From assembly GCF_002760435.1 (NCBI RefSeq), contig NZ_AUUU01000260.1, positions 1 through 51,354 of the forward strand: a DNA stretch of 51,354 nucleotides, given 5' to 3'. Source of the DNA: Clostridium sp. LS (lineage in GTDB: Bacteria; Bacillota; Clostridia; Clostridiales; Clostridiaceae). A model generated the notes under the pieces. The model was not told the origin of the DNA, did no database searches, and saw only the letters and a program-made list of their open reading frames with translations. The position numbers were made by a program, and so were the translations under genes. Positions 16,161 through 25,726 of this stretch are shown one piece after another (the stretch's first letter is position 1; each line of letters begins with the position of its first letter).

Positions 16161-18536
16161 ATGACAAATATTGATTATTCTTCTGAAAGTTATTTAAAGA
16201 AAGTAGACGCATATTGGAGAGCTGTTAATTTTATATCAGTTGGACAATTGTATCTTAAGGGAAATCCTTTATTAAGAGAACCATTAAAGCCAGAACATGT
16301 AAAAAATGCAGTATTTGGTCACTGGGGAACAATTGCTGGACAAACTTTTATTTATTCTCATTTAAACCGTGTAATTAACAAATACGATTTAAATATGTTA
16401 TATATTTCTGGTCCAGGTCATGGTGGACAAGTTATGGTTTCTAACTCTTACTTAGATGGTAGCTATAGCGACATATACCCTGAAATTACTCAAGATATAC
16501 CAGGATTATCAAAGCTATATAAAGAATTCTCATCATCAGGCGGAGTAGGTTCACATGCAACTCCTGAAGCTCCTGGTTCAATACATGAAGGTGGAGAATT
16601 AGGTTATTCTGTAATGCATGGTTTTGGTGCTATCTTAGATAACCCTGATTTAATTGCTGCAGTTGTAGTTGGAGATGGTGAAGCAGAAACAGGACCATTA
16701 GCAGGTTCTTGGCAATTAAATAAATTTATAAATCCAATTACAGATGGTGTTGTATTGCCAATACTTTACTTAAATGGATTCAAGATTAGTAACCCAACTA
16801 TTATGGCTCGTATGACTGATGAAGAATTACAAAAGTATTTTGAAGGCTTAGGATGGGATCCAATCTTTGTTTCAGGAGATGAACCTGAAGTAATGCATAG
16901 ATTAATGGCAGAAAAAATGGATGAAGCTATAGAAAAAATTCTAGCTATTAAAAAGAATGCAACTCTAAACAACGATATGTCTAGACCTAAATGGCCAGTT
17001 ATTCTTAACAGAACACCTAAAGGATGGACAGGTCCAAAAGAATTAAATGGAGCTCCAATTGAAGGTTCATTCCGTGCACACCAAGTTCCAATTCCTTTTG
17101 ATAGTAAGCATATGGAATATGCAGACGACTTCGCAAAATGGATGAATAGTTACCGTCCAGAAGAATTATTTACTGAAGATGGTAAGTTAGTTGATGAAAT
17201 CGCTGAAATCATTCCTAAAGGCGATAAACGTATGTCATGCAACCCTTCAACAAATGGTGGCAAAATCTTAAGAGATTTACGTTTACCAGATTATCGTGAA
17301 TATGCTCTTGGTAATCAAGAAAAAGGTAAAGAAGTTGCACAAGATATGCTTGTTTTAGGTAAGTATGTTCGTGACGTTATGAAATTAAATAAAAAAGAAC
17401 GTAATTTCCGTGCATTCAGTCCAGATGAAGCTGCATCAAACCGTTTATATGCAATGTTTGAAGAAACAAGCCGTCAATGGGTTGGGGAAATCAATGAACC
17501 TTATGATGAATTCTTATCAGCAGACGGACGTGTATTTGACTCAATGTTAAGTGAACATGCTGCTGAAGGTGCTTTAGAAGCTTATCTTTTAACTGGTCGT
17601 CATGGATTTATACATAGCTATGAAGCATTCTTACGTGTAGTAGATTCAATGGTTACACAACACTTTAAATGGCTTAACCAATGTGAAGAAATTGCATGGA
17701 GAGAAGAAATTTCATCATTAAACTTAATTATGACTTCTCATATTTGGCAACAAGACCATAATGGTTATACTCATCAAGATCCAGGAATGCTTGGACATTT
17801 AGCTGATAAAAATTCTGGTTTAATCCATGAATACTTACCAGCAGATGCAAATACTTTACTTGTAACCTTTGATAAATGTTTAAGAAGCCGTAATCAAGTA
17901 AATCTTTTAACAGCTTCAAAACATCCAAGACAACAATGGTTCACTATTGATGAAGCAGAATATTTGGTTAATAATGGTTTAGGTATCGTAGAATGGGCAA
18001 GTACAGATAAAGGTTCGGAACCAGATATCATATTTGCAACAGCTGGTGATACTCCAACACTTGAAGGTTTAGCTGCTGTACAATTATTACATGATTACTT
18101 ACCAGAATTAAAAATTAGATTTGTTAATATAGTTGATCTATTAAAATTACAATCTCCAGAAGTATATGAACATGGTATATCTGATGCAGAGTTTAACATG
18201 ATTTTCACTACTGACAAACCAATTATCTTTGGTTTCCATGGTTATGAAAACTTAATAGATACTTTATTCTTCAAACGTGCTAACCACAATGTTTCTGTTC
18301 ATGGTTACAGAGATAAAGGTGAAATCACAACTGGATTTGATATGCGTGTGTTAAATCAATTAGATCGTTTCAATCTTGTTAAAGATGCAATATACCACTT
18401 GCCGCAATTAGGTAATAAGGGCGCATATATTATCCAAGAAATGAACGAAAAATTAGATACGCATACTAAATTTGTTCATGAACATGGTGTTGAAATGCCA
18501 GAGATTGCTAACTGGCAATGGAAAGGCCTTAACTAA
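16161..18536 (+). CDS. xfp: Xylulose-5-P/fructose-6-P phosphoketolase
   Basis: A 791-residue thiamine-diphosphate enzyme that splits xylulose-5-phosphate (or fructose-6-phosphate) with phosphate to acetyl-phosphate and an aldose phosphate. Family segments are clear: GHWGTIAGQTFIYSHLNR, ISGPGHGGQ, the ThDP motif GDGEAETGPLAGSWQLNKF, and SHIWQQDHNGYTHQDPG. Length is standard. Arginine codons are often CGT here, whereas neighbours mostly use AGA; this may reflect high expression or acquisition from a lactic-acid-type donor. AAAAGGGG precedes the ATG. It is monocistronic. Confidence 0.97.
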   Translation: MTNIDYSSESYLKKVDAYWRAVNFISVGQLYLKGNPLLREPLKPEHVKNAVFGHWGTIAGQTFIYSHLNRVINKYDLNMLYISGPGHGGQVMVSNSYLDGSYSDIYPEITQDIPGLSKLYKEFSSSGGVGSHATPEAPGSIHEGGELGYSVMHGFGAILDNPDLIAAVVVGDGEAETGPLAGSWQLNKFINPITDGVVLPILYLNGFKISNPTIMARMTDEELQKYFEGLGWDPIFVSGDEPEVMHRLMAEKMDEAIEKILAIKKNATLNNDMSRPKWPVILNRTPKGWTGPKELNGAPIEGSFRAHQVPIPFDSKHMEYADDFAKWMNSYRPEELFTEDGKLVDEIAEIIPKGDKRMSCNPSTNGGKILRDLRLPDYREYALGNQEKGKEVAQDMLVLGKYVRDVMKLNKKERNFRAFSPDEAASNRLYAMFEETSRQWVGEINEPYDEFLSADGRVFDSMLSEHAAEGALEAYLLTGRHGFIHSYEAFLRVVDSMVTQHFKWLNQCEEIAWREEISSLNLIMTSHIWQQDHNGYTHQDPGMLGHLADKNSGLIHEYLPADANTLLVTFDKCLRSRNQVNLLTASKHPRQQWFTIDEAEYLVNNGLGIVEWASTDKGSEPDIIFATAGDTPTLEGLAAVQLLHDYLPELKIRFVNIVDLLKLQSPEVYEHGISDAEFNMIFTTDKPIIFGFHGYENLIDTLFFKRANHNVSVHGYRDKGEITTGFDMRVLNQLDRFNLVKDAIYHLPQLGNKGAYIIQEMNEKLDTHTKFVHEHGVEMPEIANWQWKGLN

Positions 18537-18579
18537 TCCACTACATTCAATTAAAGAATGCCAGAGGCATCAATATAAA

Positions 18580-18628
18580 TAAAAAAGAGCTGCTGCACTA
18601 AAATATTAGTGTTCAGCTCTTTTTTATT
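18580..18628 (+). terminator. Rho-independent terminator of xfp
   Basis: AAAAAAGAGCTG / CAGCTCTTTTTT arms around an inner CACTAA/TTAGTG stem, ending in a T run. A-rich on the left, so it may also serve the convergent ABC permease gene. Confidence 0.9.
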
Positions 18629-18660
18629 AGATTATTTAGAATATGAGAAAATTAAACTTT

Positions 18661-20904
18661 TTATTCAATCCTTAACTTTAATGCTTCAGCCATTGAAATT
18701 CTATTTATCTTTTTTCTGCTAAGTAATTTTGAGAGTTCAAAGGTTAAGTATATTATTACAAAGCCAATCAGAACGTAGATATAATTAATAGTTACAGGAA
18801 ATGATATACTCATCTCTTTTGTCATTGATTTAAAAAGTGCAGTTAGGGAACCAAGAAGGAGTGGTACGCCGAGTATATAGCCAAGCACTACTATAAACCT
18901 GGAACTATTTAAAATTAATGAGTAAATCTCTTTTTTTCTATAACCTAAAACCTTTAAAAGAGAAATATTATCTTTATTTTCCTCTATTGTTAGAGAAGTA
19001 ACAACATATATTACAATAAGCCCAAGTATAAAGGATATAAAAGCTATACTTCCTATTACTGCTTGAAGCGGTTTTGTCATTGTATCAAAAGCCTTTTTCA
19101 TATCATCAACTGTCACAACTGTTAATAGCTTATTTTCTGGAATATCTATTTTTTCTGTGCTCCATAATCCAATATAGCTTCCAGAAGGGAAACCAAGCAT
19201 ATTATTAAGAGTATCTAGTGGCATATAAACATACTGGCCTACAAATGTTTCTGCAATGCTGTCAACTGTTATACTATATTCTTTTGAATCCAATCTATCT
19301 ATAAGCTTTAGAGTATCTTTTGGAGCTATATTTAATTTATCAGCTAAAGGTCTTGTAATAATAATCCTGTCAGGTTTCAATATATTACCTGATTTATCCT
19401 TAAAGGAAATATACTTTGAATCAGGATTTACACCATACACAGTAAAATTAGTTTTATTGTCGTATTTCATTGCAAATGGCACTTCCAAAAAGGGTTCTCC
19501 ATTTTCAGGTTTACCGTTTTGGAGAGCGTTGAATACATAATGGTAATTATACTTAAAGGCTTCATTAAAGGATTCTTTAAGTAAAGAATCCATTGAACTC
19601 TTAGATGCAAAGCCCATTAGTAGCAACATTGTTGACATAATTATGCCAAGTAACAGAAATGTGCTTCTTGGTATGCTTCTTAAGAGCTCACGTATTTTAA
19701 ATTTAGTATTAAAACTCAATCTTTCAAGGTTTACTTTTCTTTCTAGGAAACCAACCTTATTCTTTTCAGCGCCACCTCTCATTAACTGGATTGGTGAATT
19801 TTTTAGAGATTTATTAACTACAAAGTAACTGCAGATTACTAAGAAGAATATTGGCAGCAAAATACTTATTATAATATAGTTTATATCATAGCTTAAATAA
19901 CCTACAGGAATATTAAAGAATGATACATAATAGTTCATCATAGGTTTTAAGGTTAATAATCCAAGGATAGTTCCTAGAATACCGCCTACAAGTGAAATGA
20001 CTATGGGGTATAGAAGATAATGCTTCATAATCTCTTTTTTTCTGTAACCTAATGCATAAAGAGTTCCTATAATAATAGCTTCTCTCTGTAGCATTCTATA
20101 CATAACTATCCCAGTTAATATGCAGGTTAAAAGAAGTACAGACATAGGCATGGAAGAACTCATTTTATCAATTCCAGAAAGCTTTGCTGTAAAATACGTA
20201 ACTCTTGGATTGTCACTTGTGTTCATCCAGCTGAGAAGAATAATATTTTCACTTCTTAGATAATCTTTAAAATCGAATATCTTATTATCTATATTACTTC
20301 TGTCACCATTAAATCTTATGGAATAAGAAACATTGCCTTTATTTAAACTATTAAAATCCTCTTTATTTATAACAGCTACTCCAAAGCTGTTTGGGTCATT
20401 CATTATATCTGATTCACTTTTTAAGGGATAGATATAGTTAGGAAGAGACATAAAACCTGATATTATAAAATTTCTATTATTAATTTTTATATTATCCCCA
20501 ATGTTCAAGTTATTAGATTTTCCATAGGAGGGATCTATGAGGATATCACCTCTATTTAGAGATTTTCCTTGAATTATAGCAGGAATATTAACCTTTCTAT
20601 TTTCACTGAATATTCTTAGGGTTTTATCTTCTGATATCGAGTAGTCAAATGATTTTGTTTCCTCAATATTCATATTAAATTTTGCTTCCAAGGTTTCAAT
20701 ATTACTTAGTCTTAGAGTAGTTGTGAAATTTGCATCCTCTTGTTTATAATCTTTTTCAAAGGAAATTGATAATTGTGTAAGATTCTTTGAAACCAAATTA
20801 AACATTGTAAAAAGTAAACAGCTAAAAACAATAAGTACTAGTGAACCAATATATTGTGATTTGCTTTCCAGCATGGTTCGCTTGAGTTTTTTATTAATAA
20901 TCAT
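18661..20904 (-). CDS. ABC transporter permease, FtsX/MacB type
   Basis: About 747 residues with two FtsX-like permease domains, each with an N-terminal membrane helix, a large extracytoplasmic domain and three membrane helices (about 255-370 and 620-735). Repeated cytoplasmic motifs LGYRKKEIM and LGYRKKEIY mark the coupling loops. Such permeases work with a LolD/MacB-type ATPase in export or in sensing of peptides. I chose ATG 20904; AAAGGA lies 10 bases upstream. The start overlaps the ATPase stop by one base (TAATG), so translation is coupled. Confidence 0.9.
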   Translation of the reverse strand: MIINKKLKRTMLESKSQYIGSLVLIVFSCLLFTMFNLVSKNLTQLSISFEKDYKQEDANFTTTLRLSNIETLEAKFNMNIEETKSFDYSISEDKTLRIFSENRKVNIPAIIQGKSLNRGDILIDPSYGKSNNLNIGDNIKINNRNFIISGFMSLPNYIYPLKSESDIMNDPNSFGVAVINKEDFNSLNKGNVSYSIRFNGDRSNIDNKIFDFKDYLRSENIILLSWMNTSDNPRVTYFTAKLSGIDKMSSSMPMSVLLLTCILTGIVMYRMLQREAIIIGTLYALGYRKKEIMKHYLLYPIVISLVGGILGTILGLLTLKPMMNYYVSFFNIPVGYLSYDINYIIISILLPIFFLVICSYFVVNKSLKNSPIQLMRGGAEKNKVGFLERKVNLERLSFNTKFKIRELLRSIPRSTFLLLGIIMSTMLLLMGFASKSSMDSLLKESFNEAFKYNYHYVFNALQNGKPENGEPFLEVPFAMKYDNKTNFTVYGVNPDSKYISFKDKSGNILKPDRIIITRPLADKLNIAPKDTLKLIDRLDSKEYSITVDSIAETFVGQYVYMPLDTLNNMLGFPSGSYIGLWSTEKIDIPENKLLTVVTVDDMKKAFDTMTKPLQAVIGSIAFISFILGLIVIYVVTSLTIEENKDNISLLKVLGYRKKEIYSLILNSSRFIVVLGYILGVPLLLGSLTALFKSMTKEMSISFPVTINYIYVLIGFVIIYLTFELSKLLSRKKINRISMAEALKLRIE

Positions 20905-21602
20905 TACCACTCAATCCTTTCTGCAGGCATGGCTATACGATTAACTATGCTTTCTACAATTTCACCACTTCTAACCCTATAAACCTTATTAGCCATAGCG
21001 CTAATTGCAGTGTTATGAGTTATCATAAGTATAGTTGTGCCAAACTCTTTGTTTACCTTCTGAAGAAGTTTTAATATCTCTCTTGAGGTTGAAAAGTCAA
21101 GAGCACCTGTTGGCTCATCGCATAACAAAAGGGTTGGATTTTTAACTATAGCCCTTGCAATAGAAACTCTCTGTTGCTCACCACCACTAAGTTCCCTTGG
21201 AAATCTAAATTTTTTATCTGACATACATACGGCTTTTAGAACTTCATCAACGTTAAGCGGTGATTTGCTTATATTTGAAACAACCTCTATATTTTCAACT
21301 ACAGTAAGGTTAGGGATTAGATTATAAAATTGAAATATAAAGCCGATATTTTCTCGTCTATAATCTGTAAGTTTATTGTCACTTAGTGTAGTAATATCTA
21401 TGTTATCAACTGAAACCTTACCTGAATCGCATCTGTCAATTCCTCCAATAATGTTAAGAAGGGTTGATTTTCCGGAACCAGAAGGTCCAAGTATTACACC
21501 TATTTCTTTCTTTTCTAAACTTATAAATGCACCATTTAAAACTGTTGAGGTTATATCACCTGTATTATAGCTTTTCTTTAAATTTTCTACTTTCAAAAAC
21601 AT
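20904..21602 (-). CDS. ABC transporter ATP-binding protein, LolD/MacB type
   Basis: A 232-residue ATPase with Walker A GPSGSGKST, Q-loop FQFYNLIP, signature LSGGEQQR, Walker B LLLCDEPTGALD and the switch His in MITHN. It powers the FtsX-type permease encoded next. AAGGAGG precedes the ATG. No adjacent two-component system is present, unlike many bacitracin-type exporters of this class. Confidence 0.95.
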   Translation of the reverse strand: MFLKVENLKKSYNTGDITSTVLNGAFISLEKKEIGVILGPSGSGKSTLLNIIGGIDRCDSGKVSVDNIDITTLSDNKLTDYRRENIGFIFQFYNLIPNLTVVENIEVVSNISKSPLNVDEVLKAVCMSDKKFRFPRELSGGEQQRVSIARAIVKNPTLLLCDEPTGALDFSTSREILKLLQKVNKEFGTTILMITHNTAISAMANKVYRVRSGEIVESIVNRIAMPAERIEW

Positions 21603-21827
21603 TATTTGCCTCCTTATAAAATACTATTTGTTTCCAACTTAATAAGGATTGAAAAGGTTCGTATACTAGTGTTAGCACAAGGATATTACTTTATTCAATG
21701 TAAATATACTATTTACAAACTATTGGTTATAAATAATAATCAAATTAAAATATAATTGCATTTTAAGGAAAAATTTGAAACAATTATAATATTATAAATG
21801 AATTATAATTTTATGGAGGTAAGAAAT

Positions 21828-22532
21828 ATGAGTTTGCTAGAAAGAATAAAAGAATTAGGTGATATCCATGGTATTGATTTTATTGGTGTTGCAGGAATAA
21901 GTCAGGTTTCAAACGAAATTAGAGAAATCAGTGGTTCTTTATTGTATGATTACCCAAGAGCATTATCTATAGGAATAGTATTGCAAAAGAGCATTGTAGA
22001 TCTTCTAAAAGATAGAGATATATATGAAAATGTACTTCAATACCAAACACATGCCTATGATGTAATTAACAATCGACTCGATAATTTTGCTTCCATTGTT
22101 AGTTCGGTAATACAACGTGAGGGCTATAAAGTAATGCCATTACCAGCTGCAGAACGTATAGATAGTAATAGAGTTTGCGCTTCAATATCACATAAACTTA
22201 CTGCAAGGCTTGCTGGTTTTGGATGGATAGGGAAGAACTGTCTTTTAATTAATCTTGATCATGGTCCTCGCGTAAGATGGACAACAGTATTAACAGATGC
22301 TCCCTTTGAAGAAAATAAAGAAATATTAGAAAGTAGATGTGGTAGCTGTAACGAGTGTGTAAAAATATGTCCTGCACAAGCTATACTTGGTAGAAATTAT
22401 GTAGAACATGAACCTCGGGATGTAAGGTTGGATGTAAGAAAATGTGAAGAATATTTTCATGAACTTAAGGAAGAAGATAAACTTGAAATATGTGGTATGT
22501 GCCTTTGTGCCTGTCCATTTGGAAAAAAGTAA
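21828..22532 (+). CDS. QueG-like 4Fe-4S double-cluster protein
   Basis: The 234-residue protein ends with two cysteine clusters, CGSCNECVKICP and CGMCLCACPFG, as in the ferredoxin domain of epoxyqueuosine reductase-like proteins. The N-terminal part (LARLAGFGWIGKN region) also matches that family, but the protein is much shorter than QueG (about 380), so I call it QueG-like and not the tRNA enzyme. Substrate unknown; cytoplasmic. ATG 21828 is chosen because ATGGAGG lies 8 bases upstream. It stands alone. Confidence 0.8.
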   Translation: MSLLERIKELGDIHGIDFIGVAGISQVSNEIREISGSLLYDYPRALSIGIVLQKSIVDLLKDRDIYENVLQYQTHAYDVINNRLDNFASIVSSVIQREGYKVMPLPAAERIDSNRVCASISHKLTARLAGFGWIGKNCLLINLDHGPRVRWTTVLTDAPFEENKEILESRCGSCNECVKICPAQAILGRNYVEHEPRDVRLDVRKCEEYFHELKEEDKLEICGMCLCACPFGKK

Positions 22533-22638
22533 CTTAAATTCTTTTTTTAGAAGCAACTTCTAGTTGTTATCTTTGTTATATTTACTTGGTAGAAATATAG
22601 TAATATGTCATTATAATGGTATTAGAGGTGATTAAATT

Positions 22639-23319
22639 ATGAGTTTTCAAGAACAATTGCAAACACTTAGAAAAGCAAAATGTCTGTCACAAGAAAAATT
22701 AGCTGAAATCCTGGGGATTTCAAGACAGGCGGTTGCAAAATGGGAAGTGGGACAGTCTTATCCTGATATTGCAAGATTGATTGCATTAAGTGATTTTTTT
22801 AAAGTAAGCATTGATAAACTGGTTAATGATTATGAAGAAAATTGCAGATTATGCATAGAAGAAAATAAAGTTAACTCTATAGGTGAAGAGATAATTGATT
22901 TCTTATGCAGGGCCAAAAGATCAACATATGCTGGAAAGGGACCAGAGAGTAAATCTTCAAGACCAAATTCTCACGATTTAGAATATATGGAGGGAAATTT
23001 AAAATATATAGACACATATTTAGGAGGCAGAAATTTTTCGGGTGAAGAAGCTTTATGGAAAGATAATATTCCATTTTGGTCAATGAATTATATTGGAAGA
23101 GTGATAGATGATAAATTCTCAGGCAGCTTTCTAAAGGAGGTTTTGAGTTTAGTAACTAAGGAAAATCCGTATAGAGGTCCTATTATTTATCAAAATGGAC
23201 AGCATAAATATCATTGTATTATAAATGGCGAATTTAACTGGTTTCAAGGACATGAGGAAATATATTTTGATAATATTAAGGTTTATGAGTGTATTTTCCA
23301 TGGAGGATTAATAAAATAG
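22639..23319 (+). CDS. XRE-family regulator with DUF5680 domain
   Basis: Residues 5-60 are a Cro/CI-type HTH (LRKAKCLSQEKLAEILGISR, then QAVAKWEVGQSYPD). Residues about 80-226 fit DUF5680: AKRSTYAGKG, then YMEGNLKYIDTYLGG and NGEFNWFQGHEEIYFD. This C-terminal domain probably senses a ligand; it is unknown which. Common clostridial architecture. AGAGGTG precedes the ATG. No neighbour is an obvious target. Confidence 0.85.
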   Translation: MSFQEQLQTLRKAKCLSQEKLAEILGISRQAVAKWEVGQSYPDIARLIALSDFFKVSIDKLVNDYEENCRLCIEENKVNSIGEEIIDFLCRAKRSTYAGKGPESKSSRPNSHDLEYMEGNLKYIDTYLGGRNFSGEEALWKDNIPFWSMNYIGRVIDDKFSGSFLKEVLSLVTKENPYRGPIIYQNGQHKYHCIINGEFNWFQGHEEIYFDNIKVYECIFHGGLIK

Positions 23320-23325
23320 TTAAAT

Positions 23326-23358
23326 CCTTAAAAGATACCTATTAGGTACCTTTTAAGA
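23326..23358. terminator. Convergent terminator
   Basis: CTTAAAAGATACC / GGTACCTTTTAAG with a short loop, between the XRE gene and the minus-strand small gene, whose stop codon lies in the right arm. Confidence 0.6.
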
Positions 23359-23670
23359 AAATGTAACTGAGCCTCCACCAATAATTATGATTATGGAATC
23401 AAAATCAAGAGGCTTAACAATATAATCAGGAGAATTAGGCTCTAATCTTATAAATTCTTGCATCATTTGATTCCCATCAAAAACAATAACTACAGCTTTA
23501 CCAGTAGGTGATGAGTTTCTAATTTTATAAGTAGAACCAGTAGTTAAGCCTGTATCTTTATAATAGTAAAGTCCCTGAGTAAAAGATTTTGATTCAGCAA
23601 TACTAGAAATAGAATTAATGTTTAAAAATAAAAATAATGAAAGAAAAAATACAGTAATAAATTTCTTCAT
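23353..23670 (-). CDS. Small secreted protein, unknown function
   Basis: The 105-residue protein begins with a signal peptide: MKKF, a hydrophobic stretch of about 15 residues, then SSIAES, a likely cleavage site. The mature part is about 80 residues, beta-rich, with FIRLEPNSPDYIVKPLDFD and a Gly/Ile end. I do not recognise a family. ATG 23670 is chosen because AAAGGTGG lies 8 bases upstream; a GTG at 23682 overlaps that site. Expected outside the cell. Confidence 0.65.
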   Translation of the reverse strand: MKKFITVFFLSLFLFLNINSISSIAESKSFTQGLYYYKDTGLTTGSTYKIRNSSPTGKAVVIVFDGNQMMQEFIRLEPNSPDYIVKPLDFDSIIIIIGGGSVTFS

Positions 23671-23770
23671 TAACGAACCCACCTTTCATAATCGTATATA
23701 AATAATATAGATCAATTTTATTATGTGGAGTATGAAAATAATTTATGTAAGTTGAGCTTGTTAAATAACA

Positions 23771-24031
23771 AAGTGGATCAGTAATAATGAGTATGCGGTT
23801 ATTCATAGAATAGCTGTTGACAACACATATAAAGGATTAGGATTATAATCTCAAATAATCGGGAGCGTTGAGAAGCTTTGCTTAAATAGGGGTGTACATA
23901 GTATTAAAGTTGATACTCATGAAGAAAATATATCTATGCAAAAATTACTTAAGAAAAACAAATTTGAATATTGTGGAGTAATTTATTTAGAAGATGGAAG
24001 CAAAAGAATAGCTTTTGAGAAAATCTTATGA
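23771..24031 (+). pseudogene. GNAT acetyltransferase remnant
   Basis: Reading from 23771 gives KWISNNEYAVIHRIAVD, NTYKGLGL, a TAA stop at 23846-23848, then SQIIGSVEKLC, VDTHEENISMQKLLKKNKF and YCGVIYLEDGSKRIAFEKIL. This is the C-terminal half of a GNAT N-acetyltransferase, including the acetyl-CoA loop, where the stop falls within the expected R/Q-x-x-G-x-G/A segment. The N-terminal half and start are missing. It is a clear dead gene with 5' truncation plus a nonsense codon. Confidence 0.8.
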
Positions 24032-24098
24032 AGAACTATACGGTTATATTTGAATGCTGAACGATACTCATATAGGGAATAATCTTTATACAAATATA

Positions 24099-24160
24099 TG
24101 CCCCACATGAACTTCAAGGGAAAATATATTATCCCTTGAAGTTTATGTGGGGTATTTTTA
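24099..24160. terminator. Strong hairpin terminator
   Basis: CCCCACATGAACTTCAAGGGA pairs with its near-complete complement at 24132-24152, followed by TATTTTTAG. It would have ended the GNAT gene and lies convergent to the small Ser-rich gene. Confidence 0.8.
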
Positions 24161-24208
24161 GTTATTAGAACTTTATTTAAATTAATATGTAACTTTTGTA
24201 TATTAATT

Positions 24209-24370
24209 TTATTTTAAATTGTTTGATGAATCTGAAGAACTTGTTATATTACCTTTTTTTGAAGCAGACTTTTTAGCACTGCCAGAATAAACGCTGCTAG
24301 CGGAACTTTGAACTGAATCATCTGAATTTAGTATCTTTAAACCTTTAACGTCATATGCGTTTCTAACCAT
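24209..24370 (-). CDS. Small serine-rich protein (53 aa)
   Basis: A 53-codon gene starting MVRNAYDVKGLKIL, then rich in Ser, Asp and Lys (SVQSSASSVYSGSAKK, SSSDSSNNLK). AAAGGGG lies 9 bases before the ATG, a good reason to believe it is translated. No hydrophobic segment, likely disordered. I do not recognise a family. It lies after the alcohol dehydrogenase on the same strand with a 109-base gap and no clear terminator between, so it may be co-transcribed. Confidence 0.5.
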   Translation of the reverse strand: MVRNAYDVKGLKILNSDDSVQSSASSVYSGSAKKSASKKGNITSSSDSSNNLK

Positions 24371-24479
24371 AATTATGTTCCCCTTTCATTTTGTGACTCT
24401 TAATTATTTAAATTATCTAACAAATATATTTTACCTTCATTCCTCCCATTTATAACAGGAAGTTTATCACTTTCAATGA

Positions 24480-25577
24480 TTATTTTGAAAGACTTTTGCT
24501 ATAAATTTCCAATATGTCTTCTAAATATACTTCTTCAGGATGATTTTTTAATTTTGCTTTATTAGCAACAAAAGCTTTGGAATATTCCATTATTTCTTCT
24601 TTTGTTATTTGGATGTTTACTTTAAATAATTGCTTGAAGATTTCCTCTAAATCGTTTAATGAATTTAGTTTAAGAATTCTTAGCATTTTTTCAAGCTTTG
24701 TTTTATCTTTAAAAGATTTTAAATATTCTATTGTTAGAACTCCATTGGCTAGGCCATGAGGAAGTCCCTTAAAGTACGTAAGGGGATAGCCCATACCATG
24801 AGGCAGGGAAGTTCCGGTTTGAGATATTTGTAAGCCTCCTAAAGTTGATGCCAGCATAACTTTATCTCTAAATTCATTATCGAGGTTTTTGTTAATAAGT
24901 TTTTCGAAGCAGTATTTAAATAATTCAAAACCTTTTTCACCATAAATATCAGACATATAAGTACTATTTGAATTTAGATATCCCTCAACTAAATGCGTAA
25001 AGGCGTCTATAGCTGTATTTACAGTTATATCATAAGATAAATTGAAAGTATACTTGCTATCAAGAAAGGCAGCTACAGGAAATATTGACTGTCCTAAATT
25101 TTTCTTTACCTTTTCTTTATTTGAAGTTACAATACTGTACTGAGTAACTTCTGAGCCTGTTCCTGAAGTTGTTGCCACAGCTACAACAGGAATACTTTTT
25201 AGTTGTTTTCCACTAAAAATATTATCTATATTTATATCTGGATTTTTTACAAAAATAGCAATAGCTTTAGCAGCATCCATAGGAGAGCCTCCACCAATAC
25301 CTATAATAAAGTCTACATTATTTGTTTTACCGATATTGCCGCCTTTTTCTATTGTTTCCAACGAAGGATTTTCTTCCACCTGATCAAAAAGAATATGCTC
25401 AACCCCTGTTTCAGAAAGTGCTTTGACAACATCTTCATAGGAACCATTTTTTTTAGCAGAACTCTTTCCAGTAACAATTAAAGCTTTACTACCTAAAGAA
25501 CTAAATACTTCTTTGTTTTTCAAAACTGAATCTTTACCAAAGTATATTTTTGTAGGCATAGAATATTTAAATTCCAT
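24480..25577 (-). CDS. Iron-containing alcohol dehydrogenase
   Basis: A 365-residue group III (Fe) alcohol dehydrogenase. The nucleotide loop GIGGGSPMDAAKA is near residue 95, then TTSGTGSEVTQY; metal-binding residues lie in NTAIDAFTHLVEGYL and in HGMGYPL...GLPHGLANG. It reduces aldehydes or oxidises alcohols with NAD(P)H; the substrate cannot be inferred. Cytoplasmic. GAAAGGAAG precedes the ATG. It stands after the flippase gene with its own spacing of 150 bases, so it may have its own promoter. Confidence 0.93.
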   Translation of the reverse strand: MEFKYSMPTKIYFGKDSVLKNKEVFSSLGSKALIVTGKSSAKKNGSYEDVVKALSETGVEHILFDQVEENPSLETIEKGGNIGKTNNVDFIIGIGGGSPMDAAKAIAIFVKNPDINIDNIFSGKQLKSIPVVAVATTSGTGSEVTQYSIVTSNKEKVKKNLGQSIFPVAAFLDSKYTFNLSYDITVNTAIDAFTHLVEGYLNSNSTYMSDIYGEKGFELFKYCFEKLINKNLDNEFRDKVMLASTLGGLQISQTGTSLPHGMGYPLTYFKGLPHGLANGVLTIEYLKSFKDKTKLEKMLRILKLNSLNDLEEIFKQLFKVNIQITKEEIMEYSKAFVANKAKLKNHPEEVYLEDILEIYSKSLSK

Positions 25578-25726
25578 AAATCATCTTCCTTTCAAATTCT
25601 ATAAAAATACTTATAACAATTATACACAAAAGATAAATAATAGGCCAATTATGTGATATTATAAAAAATATTTTTCAATGGAATTTAGAAGAACACAGTT
25701 GTTTTATGTTGACCTAATTATAATTA

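Noticed and set aside
21784..21797. Perfect palindrome TTATAATATTATAA before the QueG-like gene
   Set aside because: Resembles a PerR box but lacks the central base of the 15-base consensus; such AT palindromes are expected by chance here.
24400..24479. Open frame reading SDKLPVINGRNEGKIYLLDN after the alcohol dehydrogenase stop
   Set aside because: It looks protein-like but has no start codon and only about 26 codons; it could be a relic, which I cannot support.
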